Of a stretch of DNA of 64,000 bases, positions 44,567-52,270 are shown piece after piece; the first letter of the stretch is position 1; the number at the start of each line of letters is the position of its first letter. The stretch comes from an uncultured Bryobacteraceae bacterium (GTDB lineage: Bacteria; Acidobacteriota; Terriglobia; Bryobacterales; Bryobacteraceae): positions 1 to 64,000 of the forward strand of contig CALJAM010000009.1 in the NCBI GenBank assembly GCA_938027685.1. Direction: 5' to 3'. Under the pieces are notes generated by a model that searched no databases, was not told the origin of the DNA, and worked only from the letters and a program-made list of their open reading frames with translations. Both the position numbers and the translations under genes were made by a program.

Positions 44567-45082
44567 ATGGCGTCCCTGGCCGAACTCGAGGGGTATTTCA
44601 AGGGTCTTGCGGAGGCGACCCGCCTGCGTATCATCAACCTGCTTTTGTACGGCGAGCTGTGCGGTTGCGACATCCAGTACGTTTTGAATTTGACGCAGTC
44701 CAACGTTTCCCGGCACCTCACTTATCTCAAACATGCCGGGTTGGTGACGGATCGTCGCGAAGGATTCCGGGTGTTCCATCGGCTCACCGACGCGGCAAAC
44801 GACCGGCTCCGTCCTCTGTTCGAGTTCCTTCGGTCGGCTTTCGCAACCGACCGCATTTTCCAGAATGATCTACTGCAACTGAGGCAGGCCATCGAAAACG
44901 GCGTCTGCCAAATGCGTCCGGTGGCGATTCTGCCGCAGTTGGTGCGCTGGGAACCTCAGGCAGGCTCGGCTGGTACGGCGCAGTCAGGTTCGCCGCCGCT
45001 CCGCAGCGAGGGGCACGTGCAGGTTTCCTTCGCTGAAGCGGAGACGCCCGCGGGTTCGGGCAAACGGGCTTCTAAACGATGA
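44567..45082 (+). CDS. ArsR/SmtB family metalloregulator
   Basis: A 171-residue winged-helix repressor. Residues about 8-75 are the ArsR domain (FKGLAEATRLRIINLLLYGELCGCDIQYVLNLTQSNVSRHLTYLKHAGLV). The ELCGCDI segment carries the two adjacent cysteines typical of the alpha3 metal(loid) site. The C-terminal tail (about 110-171) is longer than usual and has another Cys (VCQMRP). It is likely released from DNA by a thiophilic metal(loid) and controls the CMD-permease genes downstream. Confidence 0.9.
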   Translation: MASLAELEGYFKGLAEATRLRIINLLLYGELCGCDIQYVLNLTQSNVSRHLTYLKHAGLVTDRREGFRVFHRLTDAANDRLRPLFEFLRSAFATDRIFQNDLLQLRQAIENGVCQMRPVAILPQLVRWEPQAGSAGTAQSGSPPLRSEGHVQVSFAEAETPAGSGKRASKR

Positions 45083-45412
45083 GGTCAGCGACTCTGGTGC
45101 AGCGAGCCGGGCATGATTGCATCCGTGGGGCGAGCAAGGGGAGTCACGACTGGTGGGCGAGAGGCACCTCGGTTGCGATAGCGCAGAAGACGGAACCGCC
45201 ACGCGATACCATGGGTGAGCTGATTGGGCAGCATTCCGTATCCGCAACCAGTGGCGCTGCGCCATGACCGGGCTGACGTCGCCTTGCGCGTCTCGCAGGG
45301 TACGCGCGAACCAGGCCGGGGCCGGGCAGGATGAACCTGCGGAGAACCGTGAAACGTAAGCTTGTGAAGCGGCCAGGAACGGTGTTTGGAAGAATGCTTG
45401 GAGGACAGAAGA
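45083..45412. other. Intergenic region between arsR and the CMD-permease genes
   Basis: 330 nt with no recognised gene or promoter. The region is odd because the flanking genes look functionally linked, yet the gap is long. No terminator was seen, so read-through from arsR is possible. A GGAGG ribosome-binding site lies at its end, 8 nt before the next ATG. Confidence 0.4.
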
Positions 45413-45676
45413 ATGTCTGAGGCTTTGGATCCGAAAACGAAGGAGCTGGTCGGCATTGCCGCCGCCGTGGCCGGTCATTGCCAGCCCTGCTTTGCTTACC
45501 ACTACAAGGAGGCCCTCAATCTCGGCGTTCCGATGGAAGCCATTCAGGCAAGTGTCGAGCTGGCGCGCGCCGTACGCGCTGCCGGGGACCGACACATGGA
45601 CGAGTTCGTCATGCGCCGGTTGGCGGAGGGGCGGCTGCCGACGGCGCTGGGAGGCATGAACGATGCCCGTGAATGA
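45413..45676 (+). CDS. Carboxymuconolactone decarboxylase/AhpD-like protein
   Basis: An 87-residue all-helical protein starting MSEALDPKTKELVGIAAAVAGHCQPCFAYHYKEAL. The CxxC with the following His (CQPCFAYH) is the AhpD-type redox motif. The best start is ATG 45413 (GGAGG 8 nt upstream) rather than 45386. Members act as alkylhydroperoxidase-like reductants; beside ArsR and a permease it may handle thiol or metalloid redox stress. It overlaps the permease gene by 14 bp. Confidence 0.85.
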   Translation: MSEALDPKTKELVGIAAAVAGHCQPCFAYHYKEALNLGVPMEAIQASVELARAVRAAGDRHMDEFVMRRLAEGRLPTALGGMNDARE

Positions 45677-47048
45677 TCCGCTTTTAACCAATCAGGAAGC
45701 CGTGGTCGAAACGCCGGTGAGCGTCGCTTCGCGCACCGGGTTCCGTCCCACGCTGAAGATGTGGCTGTATCTGGGGGCGGTCGCGGTCATGTATGCCAGC
45801 GGCCTCGTCTACGCGTATCTGCACGGGCTCTCGATCCGCTCCCTGTATCTCTACGGGCTGCTGCAGCCGCCCGGATTGCCGGAGGAGGAGGCTCGGCTGG
45901 CGGAAATCGCCACGCCGGTTTCCTGGAACATTCCCCAAGTGATCTGGTTCGTTTACCTGAAAGCCTCGGCCGTGCTGGTGGAGTTGTTCCAGTATTGGGC
46001 CATCGGCATGCTGATCGCCGCCGCACTGGTCGTCTTCGTTTCCTGGGAGAAAGTGAAAGCCCGGATGGGCTGCGGAGGCTTCAAAGCCAACCTACTGGCC
46101 ACCATGGCGGGGGCCGTGATCCCCATCTGCTCCTGCGGGATCGTGCCGGTGCTCGCCGGCATGGTCGAAGCCGGCATCCCGTTGGGCCCCACGATGGCCT
46201 TCCTCATTGCGGCGCCGATGCTAAACGTGCCCACGGTCTTCATGACGGCCGGCGTCCTCGGCTGGCCGATGGCGGTGGGCCGCGTCGTGGCAACTTTCGC
46301 CATTGCCTTGGGGGTGGGTGAGGTTCTTTCGCGCTGGCAGCGCAAGCACAGGAATCCCCGACGATTTCTCAAGATTCACATCCCTCCGCGCCTTTCCCCG
46401 GAATTGCAGCAGTTTGCCTTCCGCTTCGGGAAGCTCGCCGTCAAGCATGCCGAAGGCGTCCCGGCCGATCAGCTTGGTCCGGGCAGCGAGGCGAAGCTCG
46501 TGCTTTTGGAGGAGGCCGGCCTGGTCGAAAGGACCCGGGAAGGGCTGTGGAAGCTTGCTGAGAGCGAGCCCGCAGAGATCAAGAACGTGGGCGCCTGCGC
46601 CGTGCTGCCGGTAGGCGATGCTGCGTCCGGCAGCCTCGGACAAAGGTTCGCCGAGATGTTCCGGATGGGTTGGCGGCTGTTCATGCAACTGAACGGCTAT
46701 CTGCTGCTCGCAGTGCTCATCGCGGGAGCCATCAAGGTTCTGATACCCACTAGCGTGATCACCGAATGGGTCGGCGGAAAGGCCCTGAACAGCGTGCTGG
46801 TGGCCTCCTTGGTTGCGGTCCTGGCCTACGTCTGCACCTATGTAGAAGTCCCCACAGCGTTGGCCTTGATGAGCAAGGGAATGGGTCCAGGGGCGACCCT
46901 CGCCTACTTGCTTGGCGGCCCAGGGCTTTCTCTGCCGTCGATCGCGATGCTGACCGGAGTTTTCCGTTTCCGCTTGCTGGCGCTGTACGTGGGATTGTCC
47001 TTCGTCGGTTGCGTTCTGGCCGGCTATATTTTCAACCTGGTCGTTTAG
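45663..47048 (+). CDS. ArsP/DUF318-type permease
   Basis: A 461-residue membrane protein with about eight to ten transmembrane helices in two halves. The hallmark PICSCGIVPVLAGMVEAGIPLGP (Cys-x-Cys-Gly-Ile) and AAPMLNVPT are in the first half; YVCTYVEVPTALALMSKGMGPG is the matching repeat in the second. A cytoplasmic loop (about 235-330) contains a segment resembling part of a winged helix (EAKLVLLEEAGLVERTREGLWKL). The family exports arsenicals or other metal(loid) compounds. The substrate here is not known. Confidence 0.85.
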   Translation: MPVNDPLLTNQEAVVETPVSVASRTGFRPTLKMWLYLGAVAVMYASGLVYAYLHGLSIRSLYLYGLLQPPGLPEEEARLAEIATPVSWNIPQVIWFVYLKASAVLVELFQYWAIGMLIAAALVVFVSWEKVKARMGCGGFKANLLATMAGAVIPICSCGIVPVLAGMVEAGIPLGPTMAFLIAAPMLNVPTVFMTAGVLGWPMAVGRVVATFAIALGVGEVLSRWQRKHRNPRRFLKIHIPPRLSPELQQFAFRFGKLAVKHAEGVPADQLGPGSEAKLVLLEEAGLVERTREGLWKLAESEPAEIKNVGACAVLPVGDAASGSLGQRFAEMFRMGWRLFMQLNGYLLLAVLIAGAIKVLIPTSVITEWVGGKALNSVLVASLVAVLAYVCTYVEVPTALALMSKGMGPGATLAYLLGGPGLSLPSIAMLTGVFRFRLLALYVGLSFVGCVLAGYIFNLVV

Positions 47049-47064
47049 CGAGGAGTTCCGAGCT

Positions 47065-47427
47065 ATGAGCGAGAGCAATCGCGTCATTCGCCTCTATTAC
47101 CTGCCGCAGTCATTCCCTTGCGGCCCACAATCGGCTTGCTGCGGCCCGGTTGGTCAAAGCGAGGAGGAACTGCGAGAGTACGTCAGCCAATTGGAATCGG
47201 GCTTGCCCGGAATCAAGGTGGAAGTCATTGACGTGTCTCAGAAGCTCAGAGTCCAGCGCGACCAGGCCGCGATCAAGCTCCTCACAACGTTCGGACCCAG
47301 CGTCTGTCCCATCTTCGCTCTGGACGGCGAAGTGGTTTCGATAGGACCGCCCTCCATGCCTGACCTCATCGAAGAAGTGAAGGAAAAACTGGCCGCCGCC
47401 GGCGCGGGCGAGACCGCCACAGCTTGA
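47065..47427 (+). CDS. Cys-rich thioredoxin-fold-like small protein
   Basis: A 120-residue protein with FPCGPQSACCGPVGQ near the N-terminus (C at about 19, 25 and 26) and another Cys at VCPIFALDGE. The order strand-Cys motif-helix-IKVEVIDVSQ-strand-cisPro-like VCPIF resembles ArsD-type chaperones or small thioredoxins, but no clear family match is possible by eye. It starts 16 nt after the permease stop. It may deliver metal(loid) to the permease or keep thiols reduced. Confidence 0.7.
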   Translation: MSESNRVIRLYYLPQSFPCGPQSACCGPVGQSEEELREYVSQLESGLPGIKVEVIDVSQKLRVQRDQAAIKLLTTFGPSVCPIFALDGEVVSIGPPSMPDLIEEVKEKLAAAGAGETATA

Positions 47428-47999
47428 AGAGCCGCCGACTGAGGCGGACAACCGCGCCCCGTCGCGTCGCGCATAGGAGGGCTGGTAACCCACGGGCGGT
47501 GTCCTCCTCGAGTAGCGCTAGGGGCCACGGCAGCGGCGTGCCTCCGGCCGGAACGTGTGTGCCGCAGCCCAAGCCCCGGGATATGAACTAAGGACGGGCA
47601 ACCTCCCCTGCGAACCACCGTGCGGGCCAGGCGGCGCTTTTTCTTGCCGATGGACCACGCCCGGCGACGTAGCCCAGCCGGGCGGGCGATCGGGGTGCCG
47701 ATTCAGTTGGCGACGCTCCGATCACGGGGCGCGGACGCGAGGAGCAGCCTTTGCGGCGACACTTCGGATTCGTTTTAGAAGCTTGTTAACAAATTCTCAG
47801 CAGGCGCTTGCGCGATCGCGTGTTGCAGCCTAAAACCTGCCTAAATCAGCCACGTGGAGCACTTAATAAGTCGCGGGAGTAGCAACTTAACAGCTTTTCC
47901 AACAAGCTCTCGGCCGGCTTGCCGGACGGTGCTCCTGAGCCGTTCGCGTCCGAGGTTTGATCCGCCCTTCCGCATTCACGTGCCTGACGCTCGCCGGCG

Positions 48000-48133
48000 T
48001 TGAGAGTTTGCCGAAAATCCTCCTTCCGCCGGGGCGGTGATGCGCGGGCTGGGTCGGTGGGACTTAAGGCGACCAAGACCCGGAGAGAAACGGCCAGCCA
48101 CAACGATCCACCGGCCCGGGGGCAGACTCTCAA
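48000..48133. repeat. Inverted-repeat-bounded structured element
   Basis: The arms TTGAGAGTTTGCC (48000-48012) and GGCAGACTCTCAA (48121-48133) pair over 13 bp with one mismatch. Inside, GGGTC/GACCC with an inner GGT/ACC forms a hairpin (about 48050-48081), a CCGCC/GGCGG pair lies near 48026-48037, and GGCTGG/CCAGCC can form an alternative stem. It could be a small RNA, a leader or a MITE-like remnant. The ends look slightly like a glycine-riboswitch closing stem on the minus strand, but the conserved CACCGAAGG core is missing. Confidence 0.4.
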
Positions 48134-48255
48134 AACAGCGAGCCTCGGACGTAATGATACGCCGCTCCGTACCTGACTCTGTAAACAGTTAAGGAAAAGG
48201 AATTCGCCTTGACAATCGAACCCGCGCTCTGTGCTAAGACTTGACCGCTCACACA

Positions 48256-48316
48256 TCGCTCGAACCCGCAACCCCCGGTTACGAACCGGATGCTGTATGG
48301 CCGAGTTACTGCCGAA
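48256..48316 (-). pseudogene. tRNA-like remnant (anticodon arm CGT)
   Basis: The minus strand shows a perfect five-bp anticodon arm TCCGG-TTCGTAA-CCGGG (48290-48274; anticodon CGT, Thr-like). It is followed by GGTTGCGGGTTCGAG, as in a T-arm, and preceded by a degraded D-arm (TAACTCGGCCATACAGCA). The 3' half of the T stem and the acceptor stem do not pair, so it is not a working tRNA. It also resembles the intact tRNA-Asn at 54302-54376 over the same parts. It may be a decayed tRNA or an integration scar. Confidence 0.45.
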
Positions 48317-48723
48317 TAACCACCTCACGCAAAATCTGAGCAGGACAGGCGGGTTCTGCCAACTCCCGAGCCTTCACGCGATCGGTGACGAACGGCGGAG
48401 GCCGCACCCGAGCTTCGACCGCCGGTTCCGGGCGCGTCAACGGGCTCGATGAGCACGGCACTCCCTCCGGCGGCCGCTGCGCGCGGCGGCTCGGGAGGGC
48501 CCGGGGGCTTGCGTCCCATTGCCGCGGACGGATGTGCGATTCGACGCGACGGGACCGACGGCCTGATAGATGGGCTTGTGCAGGCATCCCCGGACAATCG
48601 CCGTCCCCGCCATGACTCCTGTCGCTCGTGACGCTCGAAGCTCCCGGGCTGAAGGCAGCTGGCAGGGTGGCAAAAGCTTTCACGCGGTGGTCGCCATGCC
48701 GGAGTGGACACGGTGTGGCGCCC

Positions 48724-48754
48724 TTGCGACGATTGCGCGCAAGGGGGGTATAAT
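48724..48754 (+). promoter_or_regulatory. Promoter of the Oar-like TonB receptor gene
   Basis: A perfect TATAAT (48749-48754) preceded by GG, with TTGCGA (48724-48729) 19 nt upstream as a weak -35. The start would fall about 15 nt before the ATG at 48775, which has AAGGGAGGG as a strong ribosome-binding site. Confidence 0.55.
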
Positions 48755-48774
48755 CCGCGTGAAGGGAGGGAACC

Positions 48775-51700
48775 ATGGCTCGACGTGCGCTTCCGACAAG
48801 CCTGGCGGCGTTCGTGCTGTGTATGGCGGCGCAGGATCCCCGTGGACGGATCGCAGGGCGGGTCTTCGACCAGGCGGGGGCCGCCGTGCCAGGCGTCGAG
48901 GTGGTGGCGCTTAACCCGGCCACCGGAGTACGCACCGTTGCCAAGACCAACGAAGTCGGTGTGTACGAACTGCCGTTTCTGAATCCCGGCATTTACACCC
49001 TCACTGCCTCGGCGCCCGGCTTTCGCACTTACGAGCGAACCAATCTCGAAGTCCGCGTGGCCGACCGGCTTACTGTGGACATTACGCTGGAGGTCGGGCA
49101 GGTCACCGAGTCGATCACTGTTAGTGGTCAGGCCTCGCTACTGGAGGCGTCTACAGCCAGCATCGGGCGAGTGGTCGACAGCAAACGGATTCTCGACCTG
49201 CCGCTTCCCGGCGGCAACGCGCTTTCCCTAGCCCGTCTGGCCCCGGGCGTGATCAACCTCGCCGTCCCGAATCATCCCTCGCTAGGACCGGCGACGGAGG
49301 TGCTCAGCCAGATCACCGTTAACGGGGTGCGCAGCGGCAACACCGAATTCACTGTGGACGGTACCCCGAGCATGTGGGGCACCAACGCCGCCTATGCTCC
49401 GCCCGCCGAGATGGTGGCGGAATTCAAGGTTCAGACCGCGACTTACGACGCCAGCGTGGGGCGTGCTCCGGGAGGCACTGTCAACATTGTGCTTCGCTCG
49501 GGCACCAACCAGTTCCGAACAACGTTCTACTGGTTCCATAACAACCAGCATCTGCAATCCCTGGACCTCTTTCAGCGGCAAAATTTTTACAATCCCCTGA
49601 CAGGGCCGCCGACCAAGGAGAAGGAAAAGACGATTAACCCGCTCAACGTCCTCAACCGCTTTGGCGCCATATTCTCGGGGCCGTTGCTCCTTCCCAAAGC
49701 CTACAACGGCCGAAACCGAACGTTCTGGGTCTACTCCTTTGAGGGACTGACGCGGCCGGGCGTCGAGCGCGGAAACACCTTCTTCACTGTCCCCACGCCG
49801 GCGCAGCGACGCGGTGACTTCTCCGAATTGCTGCGCGTCGGGCCTATCTACCAGATTTACGATCCCCTAACCACCACGCCCGCACCGGGCGGCCGCTTTT
49901 CTCGCCAGCCTTTTCCCGGCAACCTGATCCCCCAATCGCGCCTCGACAAGCTGGCCCTGAAATTGCTCGACTATTGGCCCGAGCCCAATCTCCCGGGAAC
50001 CGCCGACGGCCGCAATAACTATACCCGGCTCCAGCGTTCCTGGAACGAGTTCCGCTCTCACACGGCCAAGGTCGACCATAACTTCAGCGAGCGTCATCGG
50101 GTCTTCGGGCGATACAACCAGTGGTTCCAACTTTTCTCCTCCGGTCAGGTTTTCGAGAACATCGCCACCGGTCAGGACCGGTATCGGTACAACTACGGGG
50201 CCGTTTTCGACGACGTCTTCGTCTTTTCGCCAAGCCTCCTGAACAACCTGCGGGCCGGCTTCACCCGTTTCGAGCAGAGTTTCTATCCTCTTTCGGACGG
50301 CTTCGATTTGACCGGGGCAGGTTTCCATCCCTCCCTTCAGACTCGCATCGATCCGGCGGCGCGAAAGTTTCCGGGGCTTTCCATCGCCGGGTACCAGCCT
50401 TTGGGCGGCAACAACAAGAGCCGCGCGTTCACGAATTATTTCACGTTTTCCGACGACGTAAACTGGACGCGCGGGAAGCATGTCCTGAAGGTAGGCGCCG
50501 AGTATCGCCTCTATCGAGAGCACAGCTACAACTTCGCCAACATGACGCCGACCATGAGCTTCACGGCGCGTTGGACCGGCGGCCCGCTGGATAACTCGCC
50601 GGCTGCGCCGATCGGCCAGGGTTTGGCGTCGTTTCTGCTCGGTATACCTTCGGATGGTCAGGTGAATGTGAACGATTCGGCCGCCGAGCAGTCAGCCACT
50701 TGGGGGGTTTACATTCAGGATGACTGGCGCGTGAGCAGGAGCGTGACGCTGAATCTCGGGCTGCGCTACGAGCTGGACCGCCCTATCACGGAGCGGTTCA
50801 ACCGCTCCGTCAGCAACTTTGATTTTGCGACCGAGAACCCGATCGGCCCGCGGGCCAGGGTCAATTATAGCCGCAATCCCCTGCCCGAGCTGCCGCCGGA
50901 GCAGTTCAGGGTGGTCGGCGGGCTCCTGTTTGCCGGCGTCGGCGGACGTCCGCGCGGGTTGTGGCGTGCCGACCGGAACAACTTTTCGCCTCGCGCAGGC
51001 GTGGCGTGGAGTCTGCGGAAGAACACGGTCCTGCGCGCGGGCTACGGCCTGTACTACTTTCCGCTGGGTGCGGATCGTCAGTCGGTTAACCTCTCGGGAT
51101 ACACGCTGCGCACCTCGCTGGTGGCCTCGCTGGATAACGGGCAGACCTACATCGCGTCCCTGGCGAATCCCTTCCCGGAGGGATGGCCGAACCCGCCCGG
51201 CTCCTCGCTCGGACTGCTCACCGACGTAGGGAAGGCAGTGAGCTTCTTCCCCGAACACTTCGTGAACGGTTACGTGCAACGGTACTCGTTCGGCATCCAG
51301 CAACAACTGCCTGGCGAGTTCTTCGTGGATCTTTCCTATGTGGGCAACCGCGGCTCGAAGATGGCCGTGAGCCGCCAGTACACGCCCATTCCGCGGCAGT
51401 GGCTTTCCACGCTGCCGGTGCGGGACCAGAAGACGATCAACCACTTGAGCGCGCAGGTTCCGAATCCCTTTTATCCGCTTCCCGGAACCGATCTGGCGGG
51501 CGCCACAGTGGCCCGGAGCCAACTGCTGCGGCCTTACCCGCATTTTACTTCCGTCACCGCGAGCGAGCCCTCGGGGGCGTCGTGGTATCACTCCCTCCAA
51601 GCGGTCTTCGAACGACGTTTTCGTCGAGGCTACACCTTCCAGTTCAATTACACCTTCTCGAAATTGATCGAAGCCGCCGGCTTTCTGAACGATTGCGACT

Positions 51701-52263
51701 TGGCGCCCGAGCGCGTGGTGTCGGATCTGGACCGCACTCATCGCTTTGCCCTGAGCGGAATCTACGAGCTGCCCTTCGGTCCCGGCAAGCGGTATCTGCA
51801 CGGGCAGGGACCAATTGCCCGCCTTCTGGTAGGCGGCTGGCAGTTGCAGGCGGTTTGGCAATCGCATACCGGCGCGCCCTTGGGCTTCGGCAACGCGCTG
51901 CTGGTGGCGGACATGCGGGAGGTCGCCTTACCGCGGAAGCAGCGCACGCTGGACAGGTGGTTCAATACGGCGGCCTTTAACCGAAATCCCGCCGAGCAGC
52001 TGGCCTATAATTTGCGAGCGCTTTCCACACGCTTTTCGGGAGTTCGGGCGCCGGGAGTAGACGTTTGGGATCTCTCGGCAGTGAAGAATGTCCATCTCAC
52101 CGAGAAGTGGCGCTTGCAGTTCCGTGCCGAGGCGCTCAATGCGATGAACCATTCCAATCTGGCGGCGCCCAACACCGCTCCCACGAATACGCTGTTCGGC
52201 AGGATCACAGCGACGACGGGGTTCCCCCGCTACATCCACTTCGGGCTGAAATTGATTTACTGA
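48775..52263 (+). CDS. Oar-like TonB-dependent receptor with carboxypeptidase regulatory domain
   Basis: A 1162-residue outer-membrane protein. After a short signal, residues about 22-105 form a carboxypeptidase-regulatory-like beta-sandwich (RIAGRVFDQAGAAVPGVEVVALNP...YELPFLNPGIYTLTASAPGF). A plug domain (about 120-240: TVNGVRSGNTEFTVDG, APGGTVNIVLRSGTNQF) and a large beta barrel ending in GLKLIY follow. Such receptors are greatly expanded in Acidobacteria and presumably import glycans or other large nutrients. A sulfatase gene starts 8 nt after its stop, so the pair may act on a sulfated substrate. Confidence 0.9.
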   Translation: MARRALPTSLAAFVLCMAAQDPRGRIAGRVFDQAGAAVPGVEVVALNPATGVRTVAKTNEVGVYELPFLNPGIYTLTASAPGFRTYERTNLEVRVADRLTVDITLEVGQVTESITVSGQASLLEASTASIGRVVDSKRILDLPLPGGNALSLARLAPGVINLAVPNHPSLGPATEVLSQITVNGVRSGNTEFTVDGTPSMWGTNAAYAPPAEMVAEFKVQTATYDASVGRAPGGTVNIVLRSGTNQFRTTFYWFHNNQHLQSLDLFQRQNFYNPLTGPPTKEKEKTINPLNVLNRFGAIFSGPLLLPKAYNGRNRTFWVYSFEGLTRPGVERGNTFFTVPTPAQRRGDFSELLRVGPIYQIYDPLTTTPAPGGRFSRQPFPGNLIPQSRLDKLALKLLDYWPEPNLPGTADGRNNYTRLQRSWNEFRSHTAKVDHNFSERHRVFGRYNQWFQLFSSGQVFENIATGQDRYRYNYGAVFDDVFVFSPSLLNNLRAGFTRFEQSFYPLSDGFDLTGAGFHPSLQTRIDPAARKFPGLSIAGYQPLGGNNKSRAFTNYFTFSDDVNWTRGKHVLKVGAEYRLYREHSYNFANMTPTMSFTARWTGGPLDNSPAAPIGQGLASFLLGIPSDGQVNVNDSAAEQSATWGVYIQDDWRVSRSVTLNLGLRYELDRPITERFNRSVSNFDFATENPIGPRARVNYSRNPLPELPPEQFRVVGGLLFAGVGGRPRGLWRADRNNFSPRAGVAWSLRKNTVLRAGYGLYYFPLGADRQSVNLSGYTLRTSLVASLDNGQTYIASLANPFPEGWPNPPGSSLGLLTDVGKAVSFFPEHFVNGYVQRYSFGIQQQLPGEFFVDLSYVGNRGSKMAVSRQYTPIPRQWLSTLPVRDQKTINHLSAQVPNPFYPLPGTDLAGATVARSQLLRPYPHFTSVTASEPSGASWYHSLQAVFERRFRRGYTFQFNYTFSKLIEAAGFLNDCDLAPERVVSDLDRTHRFALSGIYELPFGPGKRYLHGQGPIARLLVGGWQLQAVWQSHTGAPLGFGNALLVADMREVALPRKQRTLDRWFNTAAFNRNPAEQLAYNLRALSTRFSGVRAPGVDVWDLSAVKNVHLTEKWRLQFRAEALNAMNHSNLAAPNTAPTNTLFGRITATTGFPRYIHFGLKLIY

Positions 52264-52270
52264 GGTGCTC

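Larger units (their letters stand above)
47428..48723. other. Long gene-poor gap (about 1.3 kb) with structured elements
   Basis: No convincing gene on either strand. Open frames are short, arginine/proline-rich and lack ribosome-binding sites. The longest minus-strand frame (47846-48328) has a partly protein-like C-terminus but overlaps the inverted-repeat element. Notable contents are a 134-nt inverted-repeat element at 48000-48133, a tRNA-like remnant at 48256-48316, and an isolated TTGACA with TGCTAA 17 nt downstream near 48209-48237. The interval may be a decayed insertion. Confidence 0.5.

Noticed and set aside
48000-48133. Glycine riboswitch on the minus strand
   Set aside because: Only GAGAG...CTCTC ends are similar. 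The conserved CACCGAAGG core and the second aptamer are absent, and no glycine gene follows.
47846-48328. 160-codon minus-strand frame
   Set aside because: Poor start context, Arg/Ser-rich N-terminus and overlap with the inverted repeat and tRNA remnant. The C-terminal part looks slightly protein-like, but not enough to call a gene.
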